This document shows, one piece after another, positions 22,260 through 34,358 of a DNA stretch of 64,000 bases. The DNA is from Hesseltinella vesiculosa. Its lineage: Eukaryota > Mucoromycota > Mucoromycetes > Mucorales > Cunninghamellaceae. A program made the position numbers and the translations under genes. Location of the stretch: positions 496,001 through 560,000 of the forward strand of contig MCGT01000013.1 of NCBI GenBank assembly GCA_002104935.1. The letters run 5' to 3'. The first letter of the stretch is position 1, and each line of letters opens with the position of its first letter. The notes beneath the pieces were generated by a model. The model was not told where the DNA came from, did no database searches, and saw only the letters and a program-made list of their open reading frames with translations.

Positions 22260-25200
22260 ATGACTTCTCGCAACATTGGACGCTTAGTTAACTCTACAAT
22301 TGAAAGATTCATTCGACATGAAAATACAGATGGAAACAACAACTTTCCTCTAACTGAACCTCATCCACGCTTGATTCAGTCAACCTCTGCAGCAGCACCA
22401 CTTGCTCATTGTTCTGATTGCAAAAGTAAGCGAGCCTTGATCGAGTTTGAAGGCCGTAGGTGCTGGTATCGTACTTGCATCCGCTGTCGAAACAAGGCTA
22501 CCGATCAGCGTACTCCTCCTCCTGAAGCTATGCTTGACTGGGACGACTTTTCTGATTTTTACTCCCAATTCAGCGAAAACAGAACTCTACCTGTCAACAT
22601 GCACCTTCCCGATGAGCTTGTCGGTGTACCAGTTGATGACATCATTCGTAGGCTGGTCGTATACATCTACGAAGTCTCTGGCTTCGAGTTCTATCTTGCA
22701 AGGATAAACAACCCCTCTAGACGCAATGCAGTGTCATTTTACGCCTCCTGCATTAATTCAAGCAGCTTCCAACAACAAGTACCAGGTAACTGGATGGGTG
22801 GACGAGCAGCAATTGTTAAAAGTAAAAGAGTGAAGGCTCATTTATACTGTATTTACTTTATAGAAAGAGAGCTGCAGCGGTTGCACGACCGTATCACCAC
22901 TGCTGACTGCAATGGCCGCTTGATTGGTTTTGTGGATGAACAACAGCGCTGGATCCACTGCACCATACACCATGACGACAACAACCATCCTTTGGGTGCG
23001 TCTCTGCGTGGCTCTGTCAATGGTCAAATAAGGCGCTTTATTCACGATGTGGCCCCTCACCGAACCCCCATCGATGTCTACAACGAAGCTTCACGTGTGT
23101 TTTCTGTTCCGACATTGACGTACGCCCAGACTTATTACTGGTACAACCAATCGCTCGAAAGATATTACCGATCTGAAGACAACGCATTGCAATCTGCCCA
23201 GCGCCTCATTCGATTGCATGAAGCCGATAATAACTTTGGACAGGTAAAAAAGAAGAGAGAGAGAGACAGAGAGAGGCTTTAGGTGAGGCAAGACATGATG
23301 CTGTACGACCGGTTTGAAGCCGTAGACCCAGGGCCCACCACTACCCAAGTTGACTGATTAACGGACACGTCTGTGGTTTTGCCTTTAAATAAATCCTCAA
23401 TTTTTTTTTTTTTTTTTTTGCTGATAATTAGCTGACGTTCAGTGATGATGGGCATGCCCATTATATCAGTTTCTACACCCCTTTTCTCTCCATCTGCACT
23501 GGTGTCAACAGTGACGAAATCAAAGAATACCACATTGATTCTACGTTTAAGACCAACCGCGAATCATTTGAGCTCTTTGGATTGATTGCGAACATCAGGG
23601 GGTCCGGATTCCCAGTGGCATATCTACTCGTAAAACGTACAACTGGTCCACTCGGTAGCCAGGGCGAAGATCAAGATGTCCAAAGTACGAATAGCTACCG
23701 TGTCAATGCAATCAGGCTGTTTCTTTTGACCTTGAAAGATCAGCACGGAATTAGGCCACGGTTCATTTTCAGCGACAAAGACCAAGGGCAGCTCAGTGCC
23801 ATACGGAGCGTTTTTAATTCTGAAACAATCAGACTTTGTATTTGGCATGTAAAAAGAGCCATTGACTTGTATCTTGGAAAGCCATCGAGAGGCTCAATGC
23901 TCTTCAGAAACTACAATCCAGTGCTAGCCCAGAACGAGTTTCCTTTTGTTGATGCCAGCTTTATCCCATCTGACCTAGGGCGCGCAACAAGTGGACCGCT
24001 TTGCAACAAAGCCACAAGAGATGAAATAACCGATATGGTCCAAAAGCACAGTGACCTCCACCATTTTGTTCCATTGAACTTGCTGACAGGTAGGCACATT
24101 TTTGAGAGGCATTAATTTCCAAATTTGGAATTTTTTTAAAATTCTTTAATATACTCACCCCTGATTACTTCAGGCACATCACGCACCTTCTCGCCATCCG
24201 AAATCCATCAATTAGTTGCCCTTCAAGTGTATGAATTTTGCCGTAGTCGAAACTTGGTGTTTGTTTGGGTGTACTTGTATAGCAACTGGTATACTAGGGA
24301 TCAGTGGACTCTGTGGGCTCGAAGTGCTCGGAATGCTATCCCAGCAGGAAAAACAACAATGATGATTGAAGCGCATTGGCGTGTACTCAAAAGGTAACAA
24401 AACAGGTTCATGCCTCAAATAATCAATAGATTGACGATAAGATCTCATTTTTCATCGTTTCAGAGTGCATCTCCATCATATTAATCGACCAAGACTTGAC
24501 TATTTGGTCTATATTATTATTTCGAGGCAATGCGGCCGCCTAATCCGGTCATTCAATCAGAAGATTGCTACACGCCAAGTACTTCCAGAATGGGAGGGCC
24601 AATTTCGAAATGAATGGAAGGACTTGATGTCAAGGCCGGTGCAAAACAATCGATATGCCCTTTACCAAACGGACCCTGCTAGCTGGGTATGCGGCTGCCC
24701 TTACTTTATACATAGCCGCTTCCTTCTGTGCAAGCATCTCGTGCACCGTAGCCGTCATCTAGGAAATTCTCAGGGACACTTAACTCCTAGAAGATATGTC
24801 ATTACCAGAAACCATTCCGCGCCTTATGTTAAGCTCATTCCCGTAAGAAATACCCTTAAAAAAAAAAAACTCAAGCGCTTCTTTTTATTTCCAGCATGAC
24901 AGTGCCCCTCGATTTATGTTCATTGAAATCGGCAACCTTGATATTTTAGTTAATCCAGCCGCAGATCTTGAGGTTTCTCGACCAAGGTCGCCACCAGTCG
25001 ACTTCCGAGCCATTCCAAGTCCTCCGACTCATCGAATCTCTGTTTCGCCTCGCACATCTCCCAACCAGCCGCCCCTTCCTTTGAGATCTCCAAACGTCGA
25101 TGATGATGTCCTTGTCATACCACCGCGTCGTCGGCCTTACGTCCCTTCTTCCATCACTGTCTCTCCTAGCACCTTGTTACACCAGTCTCCTCAACTACAT

Positions 25201-25623
25201 AGGCGACCACACCCGAGCTCACCAGCGAGCAACGTTATTGTGATAGATGATACTGATGACGATGGTGGTGAATCGACAAGCCCAGTTCCACGAACGCGCC
25301 GACGTGTCGAGCCAAGGCAGCCCAGCAACGAAGAGTTAGTTGAGAGACTCGAAACTTCAATGCGTGAATCAAGAGAACGTCAAAGGCAAATCCAGCAGGA
25401 GCAAGATCGGATCAATGAGCGCAAGCGTAGCGAGGACACATACTTCGAAAGATTGTCTCGTCAAATGCGACAGCACCTGCCAAGCGATCAAGTCTCTCCA
25501 TTCGATGAAGCTTTGGCGTCTGATGACATTGATCGCTATTTAGAAGAAGTTCGACGCTCAAGGAGAGCGAACAATACGCCACGTACCTGGAACGGTAGCT
25601 CAAGGTATACCATGCAAATGTAG
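22260..25623 (+). CDS. MULE transposase with SWIM zinc finger
   Basis: Six exons: 22260-23243, 23283-23348, 23432-24089, 24174-24393, 24464-24842, 24895-25623; 1011 residues, frame open throughout. A Cys-rich N-terminal module (CSDC...CIRC, about residues 44-80) is followed by the RNase H-like DDE core: EYHIDSTFKT (first Asp), RFIFSDKDQGQLSA (second Asp) and MIEAHWRVLKR (Glu). Between them RLCIWHVKRAID gives the usual CxxH-type helix. A SWIM finger WVCGCPYF...CKHLVH follows. The last ~250 residues are Pro/Arg-rich with a basic coiled stretch. This is the catalytic protein that cuts and joins the terminal repeats of its own element. Confidence 0.9.
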
Positions 25624-25693
25624 TTGTTCATAAAAAAAAGGGGAAATCGCTTTTTTTTTTGTTTTTTTTTTTGGCTTTTTGTTTACGATTCAT

Positions 25694-25878
25694 AGCCAGA
25701 TGACAAAAGAAGAATTGAAGAGGTGAGGATAAATGGATAAATGGGCATTGGTTGATAAGAAACCCGGGGAGGTGAGGATAGATGAAATTACTAAAAAGAG
25801 GAGAATGATTTTATTGGGTGATTTTTGGCTCTGCGTAACATGAATTCCCGTGAATTCTGTCTTGTGCCTACTCTTTTT
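25694..25878 (-). repeat. Right terminal inverted repeat of the MULE (185 bp)
   Basis: Mirror image of 21949-22133. It ends in CCTACTCTTTTT and is followed by the second copy of the 10-bp target-site duplication. Confidence 0.93.
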
Positions 25879-26900
25879 AGGATGTCCACCCGAATACTCG
25901 CCTCCCGCTTCCAACTTCTGTGTGCTACAGCCGTCCATCCATTACAAGCCGGTTTCGTGTAGGGCAGATTCATCCTTGAACACCCCCTTCTCGCCCGCAT
26001 GGCTATCGATGATGCTCGAAGATCCAAGTCCCCCGCTCTGGCCCTGTCTTTTGACCAGGAAACAACGTACGACCGCGTGCATCCCGACTACCTTAGTGCT
26101 GTTCTCAACTCCTGTGGTGTCCCCGCCTCATTGGTCCACTCGATTGGGGCCCTGTTCTTCTCTACTAACATCCAGGTCCGCACCAATGCCTCATTATCTT
26201 CCTCTCTTCGCCAACAACGGGGTCTCCGCCAGGGTGATCCACTCTCGACTCTTCTGTTCAACCTGGCAATGGATCCTTTGTTGCGGCTTCTTGACGCCGA
26301 CCCCATCCTCCAGGGCTTCCTCTTCGATAACCAGTCTCCACACGTCCCGTCTACACCTTCCCCCCTAATGAGCGCGTTGGCTACAACATCGTCACCTCTT
26401 CCATCCGTCCCATCGCGTCTCAAATTCCTTGCTTATGCGGACGATCTGTTGGTCTTTGCGTCTTGCGCCCGGGATATTGAGTGCATTACAGTATGTCTGC
26501 GTTCTCAGCCTACAGCTCTGCCTCGAACGCCTCTCTTAATCGAGCTAAAACGTCCGTCATTGCTATGTCTGACCGTCCTCCAGATCCTGCCCTATTAGCT
26601 GCACTGCAGGCCAATAGTATCGATGACCCCCCCCCGTACACAGCATTCTCAACAACTCTGTGTATCTACCTAGGTGTCCCCTTGGCACTTTCGCAAGCGC
26701 AGGTCCTCAGCTTCTTCGCTGCACTCCTCCGCAAACTCCAAGCTCCCCTCCATCTCCATGGTTCCCGTTCGTTGTCACTAGCAGGGTACTGTTTGGGACT
26801 CGCCCATTGCCTCCAAACTGTGGAGGCAAAAACTTAAAACCTTGGCAAGTCAACCTTTCGATACAGCACCTAAAAATCGAGACTGCCATTTTTTACCCAT
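25879..26900 (+). mobile_element. LINE (non-LTR) retrotransposon, right part
   Basis: Continues the interrupted RT reading: TRILASRFQLL, a TAG stop replacing the Pro of the usual 'GFvPGR', FDQETTYDRVHPDYL, GLRQGDPLSTLLFNLA and the catalytic AYADDLLVF box (YADD). Another frameshift falls near 26490, where ASLNRAKTSV resumes in a different frame. The 3' part fades out near 26900. The element is dead. Confidence 0.85.
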
Positions 26901-27140
26901 AGTTCTGCATCGCCTTCCCCATGACAAGCCGGAGAATATAAATTGTGAGAATGCATAGCATAGTAAAATTATGCACCAGTCATATATCCGCAAAGGCAGC
27001 TTCATACGTTTTATCAAAGCGCAGCAGTGTCGGAGAGACACAAGCTCTTGCAAGAAGTAAGACGTTGTCTATCAGGAAAAAAAATATATTGGAGATTTAT
27101 TCTCGAGTTGAGTTGCGTCTAAATCGTTCCTAGGGCTAAA

Positions 27141-27293
27141 AGCATGCGAGACGAACGCTACCAATAACAACCGCAAAGGACGCAATGCCCCAATGCCGCA
27201 TTGCTATCTCACTCGGGGCGCATCAGTTTCCATCAGCATACCATTGGGCGCGCAATGCCGCCCATGGACTCCCTGTCTTCGCATGCTACGTCC
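27141..27293 (+). repeat. 153-bp repeat unit, copy 1
   Basis: Starts AGCATGCGA and ends in TCGCATGCT plus 5 bp, so the unit has 9-bp inverted ends. Nearly identical to 27548-27700. No coding function is evident; frames in it are short and shared between copies only through DNA identity. Confidence 0.85.
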
Positions 27294-27384
27294 ACATCCT
27301 CCTCAAGAAAGAAGATAAAAGAAGAGATGAGTTTTAGTGAATTTGTCCTGTGAGAAATAACTTGCCTAGCTTGGTTGGGAGCAA

Positions 27385-27520
27385 AGCTTGTCAGGATGAA
27401 CGCTACCAACAGCAACCGCAAAGGACGCAATGCTCCAATGCCGCATTGCTATCTCACTCGGGGCGCATCAGTTTCCATCAGCATACCATTGGGCGCGCAA
27501 TGCCGCCCATGGACTCCCTA
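27385..27520 (+). repeat. 153-bp repeat unit, copy 2 (variant ends)
   Basis: Shares the core (GAACGCTACC through CCATGGACTCCC) with copies 1 and 3, but both inverted ends are altered or missing. A second shared block, ending AACTTGCCTAGCTTGG, separates copies 1 and 2 and also follows copy 3. Confidence 0.8.
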
Positions 27521-27547
27521 TCCTGAACGATGATAACAAGAGTCAAA

Positions 27548-27700
27548 AGCATGCGAGACGAACGCTACCAATAACAACCGCAAAGGACGCAATGCTCCAA
27601 TGCCGCACTGTTATCTCACTCGGGGCGCATCAGTTTCCATCAGCATACCATTGGGCGCGCAATGCCGCCCATGGACTCCCTGTCTTCGCATGCTACGTCC
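27548..27700 (+). repeat. 153-bp repeat unit, copy 3
   Basis: Same length and same inverted ends as copy 1, differing by a few bases. It precedes the 3' end of the first BCS1-like gene by about 320 bp. Confidence 0.85.
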
Positions 27701-28024
27701 TAATCATCCTCAATGAGAAAGAAAAAAAAAAAAAGAGAGTTGTTCAGCGAATATATCCGAGAAAGAACTTGCCTAGCTTGGGGGTGGGCGCCATGTGACG
27801 GCTCTTCAAAAAGTGCTCCAATTCTAAAGCAAATCTTCTTTCTTTCCTTTTCTCTTTTTTGAATGTCCGAAAATGCAACTTTAAATAATGGGCTGGCATC
27901 AGAAAGAAGAAGGCCAATGCTAGTTCAAGCGCATTCGGCTGGCGTGAAATCAATGCTTTTTGGCCGCTCTCAGTTTTCTATAAATGGTTGGTTTCTTTTT
28001 ATTGTGCTTTTTAAGAAAAAAAAA

Positions 28025-30113
28025 TTAATCAAAGAGACCAAAGCCCAAATCATCGTCGCTTGATTCTTCTTCTTCTTCTTCTTCATCATCCTTTTTTGAT
28101 TTCTTGGCTCTCTTCTTTTCTTCAGCTTCTTCACGTTCTTTTTCCTTGAGCTTCCTGTGTTCTTCCGCTTGCTTGCGGTCCAGCTTGGTTTGTTCGAGGA
28201 AGGCAGGCACACGGTCGATAAGGCCTTGCATCAGGAGGTGATGCTCACAATCAGGACCCATTTCGAGGACAAGGCTGGTGAACAGAGCCTGTAACTCGGC
28301 TGTGGTCACAGTGTGTTGGGGTATCAAGACTTTGAGTTTGGTTAGGGCGAGCTCCAGGCAGGCACGGCGGTCCAGTGTGACTTCTTCTTCGTCGTCGTCA
28401 GACAAGTGAGGGCTTAAGGGTGGGCTGATGGGCTTGGCATGGTGAGCCAAGGGAAGGTCCTTGGCATCAAATGCTTGCTCCAGCTTGTCATGTTCAAATT
28501 CTTGCTCACTGGCTTCGTTGTAGACCTCGGCTGCCTTCATTTCTTCCATTTCTTCATGGGCCAAATCAAAGAAGCGCCAGAACATGCTTTCCATCTGGGC
28601 ATGAACAGCGTAGTCGAGATTGATCTTGACATCGATGCGGCCAGGGCGCAGCATAGCAGGCTCCAGCTTGTTGATGTCATTGCAGGTCATGACCACAACT
28701 AAAAAAAAAAAAAAAAAAAGAGGAGGTGAGTCTTGTGATTTTTTAGGGGGGAAGAACAGATGTCACTTACTAGCGCCATCTTTGCTGTTTAGACCATCCA
28801 AAGCATTTAGCATCGAGGACATGGTGACCTTTTCGACTTTGCAGTGATCAATATCCTCAATGACCAACATGGAACGAACTGGCATTTTTGAAATCCCGCG
28901 GCCAAATTCGTCATCGGTCACAACCTCTGCCAGTTTCATGGTGTTGATGTTCAATTGCAAATGGCCCTAATAAAAAAAATTAAGAGTGAGCGCCCTGTGT
29001 CACGATGAAGAGGGAAACAAGAGCGCAGCCACTTACCGCCAATGCCTGGATGATGGAAGATTTACCAGTGCCAGGTGGACCATAAAACAGAAGCCCACGG
29101 CGAAATGGAATGCCACGTTTTTGAAACCAGGATTTCTGCGACAGGAAGCGGGAAATGTCGGTGAGGAGACGTTCCTTAACACCAGGAGCTAGGTTGACGG
29201 ACGTGACGCCGCGGGGCTCAAAGTTGGCTTTAAATTGCCAGCCATTGATGCCACTCCATTCGTAATGGTTGATTGTGACAATCTAGCAGGGGGGAAAAAA
29301 TTAATGGGGTGTGCATTTCCTTTTTCATTTATCTCTTACCTTTCTTTCATTGTCAACGGTGGGAACATGGCAAGAATCAGACCATTCTTGCAAGATTTCT
29401 TTGAGGGTATTGATCGTTTCGCCAGGAGCAGCTTCCATGGAAATTTCCAAGTGAGTGGCTTTGAATGATTCAGGCAGATCTACATCTTCTTCAGGATGCC
29501 TCCATGTCACAAAGAGCTTTCGGCCATTAAAAGTGATTTCATTGGTATCATTACCATCTAGAGAGAAAAAAAAATGTGGCGGTGAGGACCAGAGACACCG
29601 CAGGAGATGGTTTTTTTCTTACGTGTGAATAAGCCGATTTCAGGACCACCTGCTCTATGTGCGGTGGTATATTTGGCAATACCAGACGATTTATTTTCAG
29701 CAAAGTCCAAGTTTTCCTTGATATAGTCGTCAATGGTATCATAAATGTCTTCGTTGGGGTGAATTTCCACCGTCAAGTAATTGCGCTTTGGCCGCAGTCG
29801 GTCCATCAAATGTGTGACCAGACGGCTCCAGTGCGTTTTCAGCATGGCTAAAAAAAAAAAAAAAAAAAGTGGTGAGCCAATTATTTTTTTTTTTTTTTTT
29901 TAAAAAAAATGCATGCTTACGCGAGACATAGAGTAACAGAGTGATCATGACAAAGTCGTTGCCAAAGTATCTTTTTAACAGGTCGGTGATGCGGTCACCA
30001 AGCAGAGAATGCCAGAATTTCTCGTCGGTGACCTTTTCCAAGAGATGCAACACACGTTCAAAGAGAACAGTGGTATTCACTTGAGGGCGATATTTTTGAA
30101 GAGCAGTTGGCAT
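28025..30113 (-). CDS. BCS1-like AAA ATPase, paralogue A
   Basis: Six exons: 29921-30113, 29623-29847, 29340-29557, 29037-29282, 28771-28966, 28025-28698; 583 residues. An N-terminal BCS1_N-type region carries the hydrophobic segment FVMITLLLYV, suggesting a membrane anchor; the AAA module follows with Walker [11 protein letters not shown], Walker B MLVIEDID, sensor TCNDINKL and LRPGRID. In the family, Bcs1 translocates the folded Rieske protein across the inner mitochondrial membrane. These fungal paralogues are longer than Bcs1 (about 420-460 residues), with an extra Lys/Glu-rich tail ending in SSDDDLGFGLFD. The true BCS1 function is therefore not assured. First of three tandem paralogues. 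Confidence 0.85.
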
Positions 30114-31105
30114 GGCTTTTTTTTTTGTGTGTGGGTGAAAAAGAAATGAGGGTATAAGAGTATGCTTTGAAGAAAGAAAGAAAAATTGCTCATGGTCAAG
30201 TTTACCCCCCTTTTTTATACACCATCCTTTGACTGCGACATGTCCGATGTCTTGGGAGTTGGTTTTCTTTATCAAATCGTGTAAAGAGCACCACCTCATC
30301 TGTACCGCAGTTGATTGTTTTTTTTTTCTGAGTTGGCCCCTTGTACCACCAAAACAACATGCCAGTGGCAAAGGTAGGCCCTACATTCGCAGGAGGGAAA
30401 GATATATGCCAGCAGATTGAGGCACGAAAATATAAAATAAATGAATAGCTCATCCAAGTTGACATAAACCCTCGTCAACGATCATTTTTGCTGTTTTTAC
30501 CTGGAGAGAAAATGAAAATAGCGTGTCAGGCAAAGCATGGGTGTGGCTTCGCGACCTGCGCCGTTGCCATGTTGCACAAGACTAAAAAAAAAAAGTGTCT
30601 CTTCATTTTCCCAGCTGCTGCGACCTTGTGCACTTGCGTTGGCATGGCAACATGCCCATATCAAGTCAACTTGGACGAAACTTAAAAATGTGAACTCCTT
30701 GCATCCTGCTCATCCTGCCAAGGATGTCGAGTCATAACTTTGCCACTCACGCTCTCACGCCCTCACGCCCTCATCCATCAGGGTCATTGCTTCTGCTTCT
30801 TCCAAGTCTCCATATTCGGCTACTTTTCTTTTTTGGTGCGACCTTGGTTGTTTCAGCACGCGTTTTGCAGAGATCCAGAGGAAAGTTGTTGCAAGTGATA
30901 TGGTGGTCGCCCTTTTACTGTTTCCCTTGTATTGCAAGATTGAATGAGCGGATCTCTTCACGTCAGTTCCCGCAGTCCATCATTTTTATATTCGTGCGTT
31001 GAACCAATTTGCCTATGAAAGGCTCCTTCAAGGCTTGATTTTTCTAGACGCCGCCCCGTTTTTCTCAGATGCTGACTGCGGTTTATTATTATTATTATTA
31101 TTTTT
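30114..31105. other. Intergenic region upstream of paralogue A
   Basis: About 1 kb with no recognised gene. It contains short simple tracts, including an ATT run near 31085-31100, and is the presumed promoter of paralogue A. Confidence 0.5.
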
Positions 31106-31202
31106 GTCAAGGGCGCTTGTTGTTGTTCATGATGAGTCAAGGAGATCTTTTTTTTTTGTCAAGGGCGCTTGTTGTTGTTCATGATGAGTCAAGAGGGTCT
31201 TT
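31106..31202 (+). repeat. 52-bp direct tandem repeat at the 3' end of BCS1-like gene B
   Basis: GTCAAGGGCGCTTGTTGTTG plus 16 following bases occurs twice, starting at 31106 and 31158, separated by a T-run. It abuts the stop codon of paralogue B, so it lies in its 3' UTR or terminator region. Confidence 0.85.
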
Positions 31203-33283
31203 TATTTTTTTTTCTTGTCGCTCTCCTTTTGGAAGGCTTCGGCTTGGAGACGGTCCAGGCGAACGCGTTCAAGGAATTCAGGTACACGGTCCATGAGGGC
31301 GGACATCAAAACCTGATAGGGGGCCATGGGACCATTCTCTAGGATGATTGAGGTAAAAAGGACTTGGAGCTCGGCAGGGGTCACATGGCCATCGGGGATC
31401 ATGGGTTTGATCTTGTCCAGAGTTTCCTGAAGGCATTCTTTTCTGCCCACAAGAACTTCGTCCAGATTGCAGTCAATGTCGTCGTCATTGTCGTCGTCGC
31501 TGGAGTCACTGGTCGAACCATCCTGGCTCCCTTCATCCTCCGAAAGCCCGGGGGTCTCGGTGCCTTGGTCATCTTCGTCTCCGGTGTCCTCATCATCTTT
31601 GATGGCCAGTAACTTCTTTTTTTCTTCCTTGCATAGCGCCTTGATTTCTTTTTTGTCTAGGTCAAAGATGCGCCAGAACAGACCCTCCATTTGCTTGCCG
31701 ACGGCATAATCCAACTTGATCTTCACGTCGATACGTCCAGGTCGCAAAATAGCAGGCTCGATCTTGTTAATGTCATTACAGGTGAAAATGATGACTGCGG
31801 AAGGACAACAACAAAAACAGAGTGAGCAAACAGCGCTTTCATTCAAGCTCTCAACAAACACTTACTCATGCCACTCTTGCTGTCCAGGCCGTCAAGAATA
31901 TTCAGGAAGGAGGACATGCCGAGGGTCTTGATTCGACTATGGTCAATGTCTTCAATAACCAGGATCGATCGTGTTCGCAATCTCTCCACGGCACGCGCAA
32001 ACTTGTCATAGGTAAACAATTTGGAAATCTTGACTTGCCGCAGGTCCACTTGGGCGTGGCCCTAGATTAAGAAAGAAAGTAGGCGGGTGAGAAGATCTGG
32101 AAATCAAAAGAGGAAGAGAACTTACGGCTAGAGCTTGGATGATGGATGATTTACCGGTGCCAGGAGGGCCATCTAAAAAAGAAAGAGAGCACATGAGCCA
32201 TTCCGCCACAGTAAACGCCACCGATGACTTACAGAGTAAATAACCTCTTCGGTAAGGGATATCGCGGTCCAAATAATACTGTTCTTGTGTCATGAATCGG
32301 TTAACGTCAGTCACCAGTCGCTCTTTCAGGCCAGGAGCAAGATTGACAGAGCCTAATTCGCGAGCATCAAAGGTTTCTTTGAAGGTCCAGTAGCCGCTGC
32401 CCATATCATACATGTTCACCAACATCTAAAAATAAATGAGCATGTTAGGAACAATGAAAAGAGCATGCTACGAACTTACTCTTTTGTCTTCCTCCTTCTT
32501 TTCTGGCTTTTCGTTGTTGATGTCTGACCATTCTTGTAGAATTTTCTTGAGGGTATAGATGGTGACACCCTTGGCGCTGTCCAACGAAAGCTCAAGGTAG
32601 CTTGGAAACATGGACAATTCGCGACCATCGTCGGAACCATCGTCGCTGCCTTTCTTCTTCTTTTTAGCATTCTTGAATTGATACTTTTTCCACTGCACAT
32701 AAACGGTGTGTTCTCCGTATTGGATTCGGTTGGTCTTACCCAAGTCTAGTTGAAAAAAAAGAAGTGAGAAAAAATGGGGCGGAAAATGACAGAAAAGGAA
32801 ACCTACGCGGAGCAACAATAACAGACGGACCATCGCCTCGGTGTTCCTTGGAATAGGAGGCCACGCCCTTTCGATCGTCAGTGTTGCAGACCAAATGGCT
32901 TATAACATACTCTTCAATGGATTTAAATATATCTTCACGGGGGTGTACTTGCACCCACACCTGTCGTCGCGCTGGGGTCAGTCGGGCTTTGACAAATTTC
33001 ACCACCTCCTGCCAGTTTCCACGCAGTATGGCTGGAACAAAAAAGAAAAGAATGCGTACGGATGAGATGAATATAAAAAAAAAGGGGGGTGCTTACGATA
33101 GACATAAAACATCAGGGTGATCATGACAAAATCGTTGCCGAAGTAACGCTTAAGGAGGCCAGTGACACGGTCACCAAGCAGCCCATGCCAAAACTTTTCG
33201 TCTGACACTGTGTCCACCAATGTCATCACGCGGTCTACAGCCTCGCCTACGTCAAACTTGGGTTTGTACTTTTGCAGCGACAT
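31202..33283 (-). CDS. BCS1-like AAA ATPase, paralogue B
   Basis: Seven exons: 33097-33283, 32807-33031, 32480-32745, 32233-32425, 32126-32172, 31866-32061, 31202-31794; 568 residues. Same architecture as paralogue [16 protein letters not shown] anchor, Walker [11 protein letters not shown], Walker [10 protein letters not shown] and LRPGRIDVK, then an acidic linker with many Asp/Ser/Glu and a Lys-rich end. An extra intron falls just before Walker A (after RRGYLL), giving a 47-nt exon that codes for the P-loop. The other introns sit at the same positions and phases as in A. Confidence 0.85.
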
Positions 33284-34358
33284 TTCTTATTTTTATCTTT
33301 TTGGGAGGAGCGAGTGGGATGATGAAATCAGTCATGGCTTTGGGAAGTGGGAAGTGATTTAAATACCTGTAAAGACTGCGGATTGTGTTGCCCAAATTGA
33401 AAGGGGCCATCCTTGGCCTGTTTGTTTGCTGCGACCGATGTTGATACCAAGTGAATCTCATCCGCAGTAAAAAAAAAAAGGTGCCCCGTCTTGTGTCACC
33501 AGCGTTAAATACCGCGCCTCCGCCATCAACATGGCTGAAGCAGGTTTTCAAAAAAAAAAAAAATGTACAGGCTGCCACAGTTGGATGAAATCGTGATATT
33601 CAATGAGAACTAGTCATATGGTACTGCCCTCCTGTCAAGCCAAGTCCGGTTTACCGTGTCTGGTGAAAACACCGCTGCCTGGCAAAATGCTGCTTGGCAT
33701 GGTACGTTTAAAATGACTGAAGCTTGGTACCAAAGCACTCCGATAGGGTTATCAGCATCATCTCTCATCATGCGCTAATTATCTGTTCAATTGAGGCAAG
33801 CCGGAATTTCCGTGTTTTTTTCCCTGAGTTTCGCCCGCCAAAAATGGTCATTTGCTTTTTTTTGAAAGAAGAATATGCTACCAATCTCGTTTGAGTCATT
33901 GGATCTACGTGAAAGCCCCACATTTCGAGCAACCTCATATAAAATGAAGCCGATCAGTGCAGGTAATGCAAAATGTGTTCCTCCCAGTCCTCAGATTAAA
34001 AAATTAAAAAATCCCCTGCCGACATCTGACCTTCGCCGACGCCACAGATACCGGTAGTGAAACATCATCGACTCTTAAACTCTGTTTAATGCTAGCACAA
34101 GATGGGTGGTTAAAGTTATTGGACTCTGGGATAAGATGGTGTAGAACTAGTATCAACTTGGACGGTGGGCAAAATGGCCGGGCAGCCATAAGTTTGGGGT
34201 ATGTCTATCTCTATACCATGGTGCTAAGCAGCCAGCACTCTTTCCTTGTGTGAAAAACCCAAGCCAAATTCATGCCGTCTTATTATCATTTCATTTCAAT
34301 TCCAACTGGGGGTATATTTAATAGCAACGTATGAATAAAAAAAAAGAGAATGCAAAAT
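33284..34358. other. Intergenic region between BCS1-like genes B and C
   Basis: About 1.07 kb with no recognised gene, RNA or repeat. It contains the promoter of paralogue B and the 3' flank of paralogue C. Confidence 0.5.

Larger units (their letters stand above)
21949..25878 (+). mobile_element. Complete Mutator-like (MULE) DNA transposon, 3,930 bp
   Basis: Bounded by 185-bp terminal inverted repeats that I read as identical base for base (21949-22133 and 25694-25878), ending in AAAAAGAGTAGG. The flanking 10 bp AGGATGTCCA occur on both sides (21939-21948 and 25879-25888) as a target-site duplication, within the MULE range of 8-11 bp. The element carries one six-exon transposase and sits inside a LINE. 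Identical arms and an open transposase suggest a recent insertion that may still be active. Confidence 0.93.

Noticed and set aside
27430..27798. 122-codon frame across the 153-bp repeats
   Set aside because: Repeats itself because the DNA repeats; the frame is broken in copy 1 and carries no known domain.
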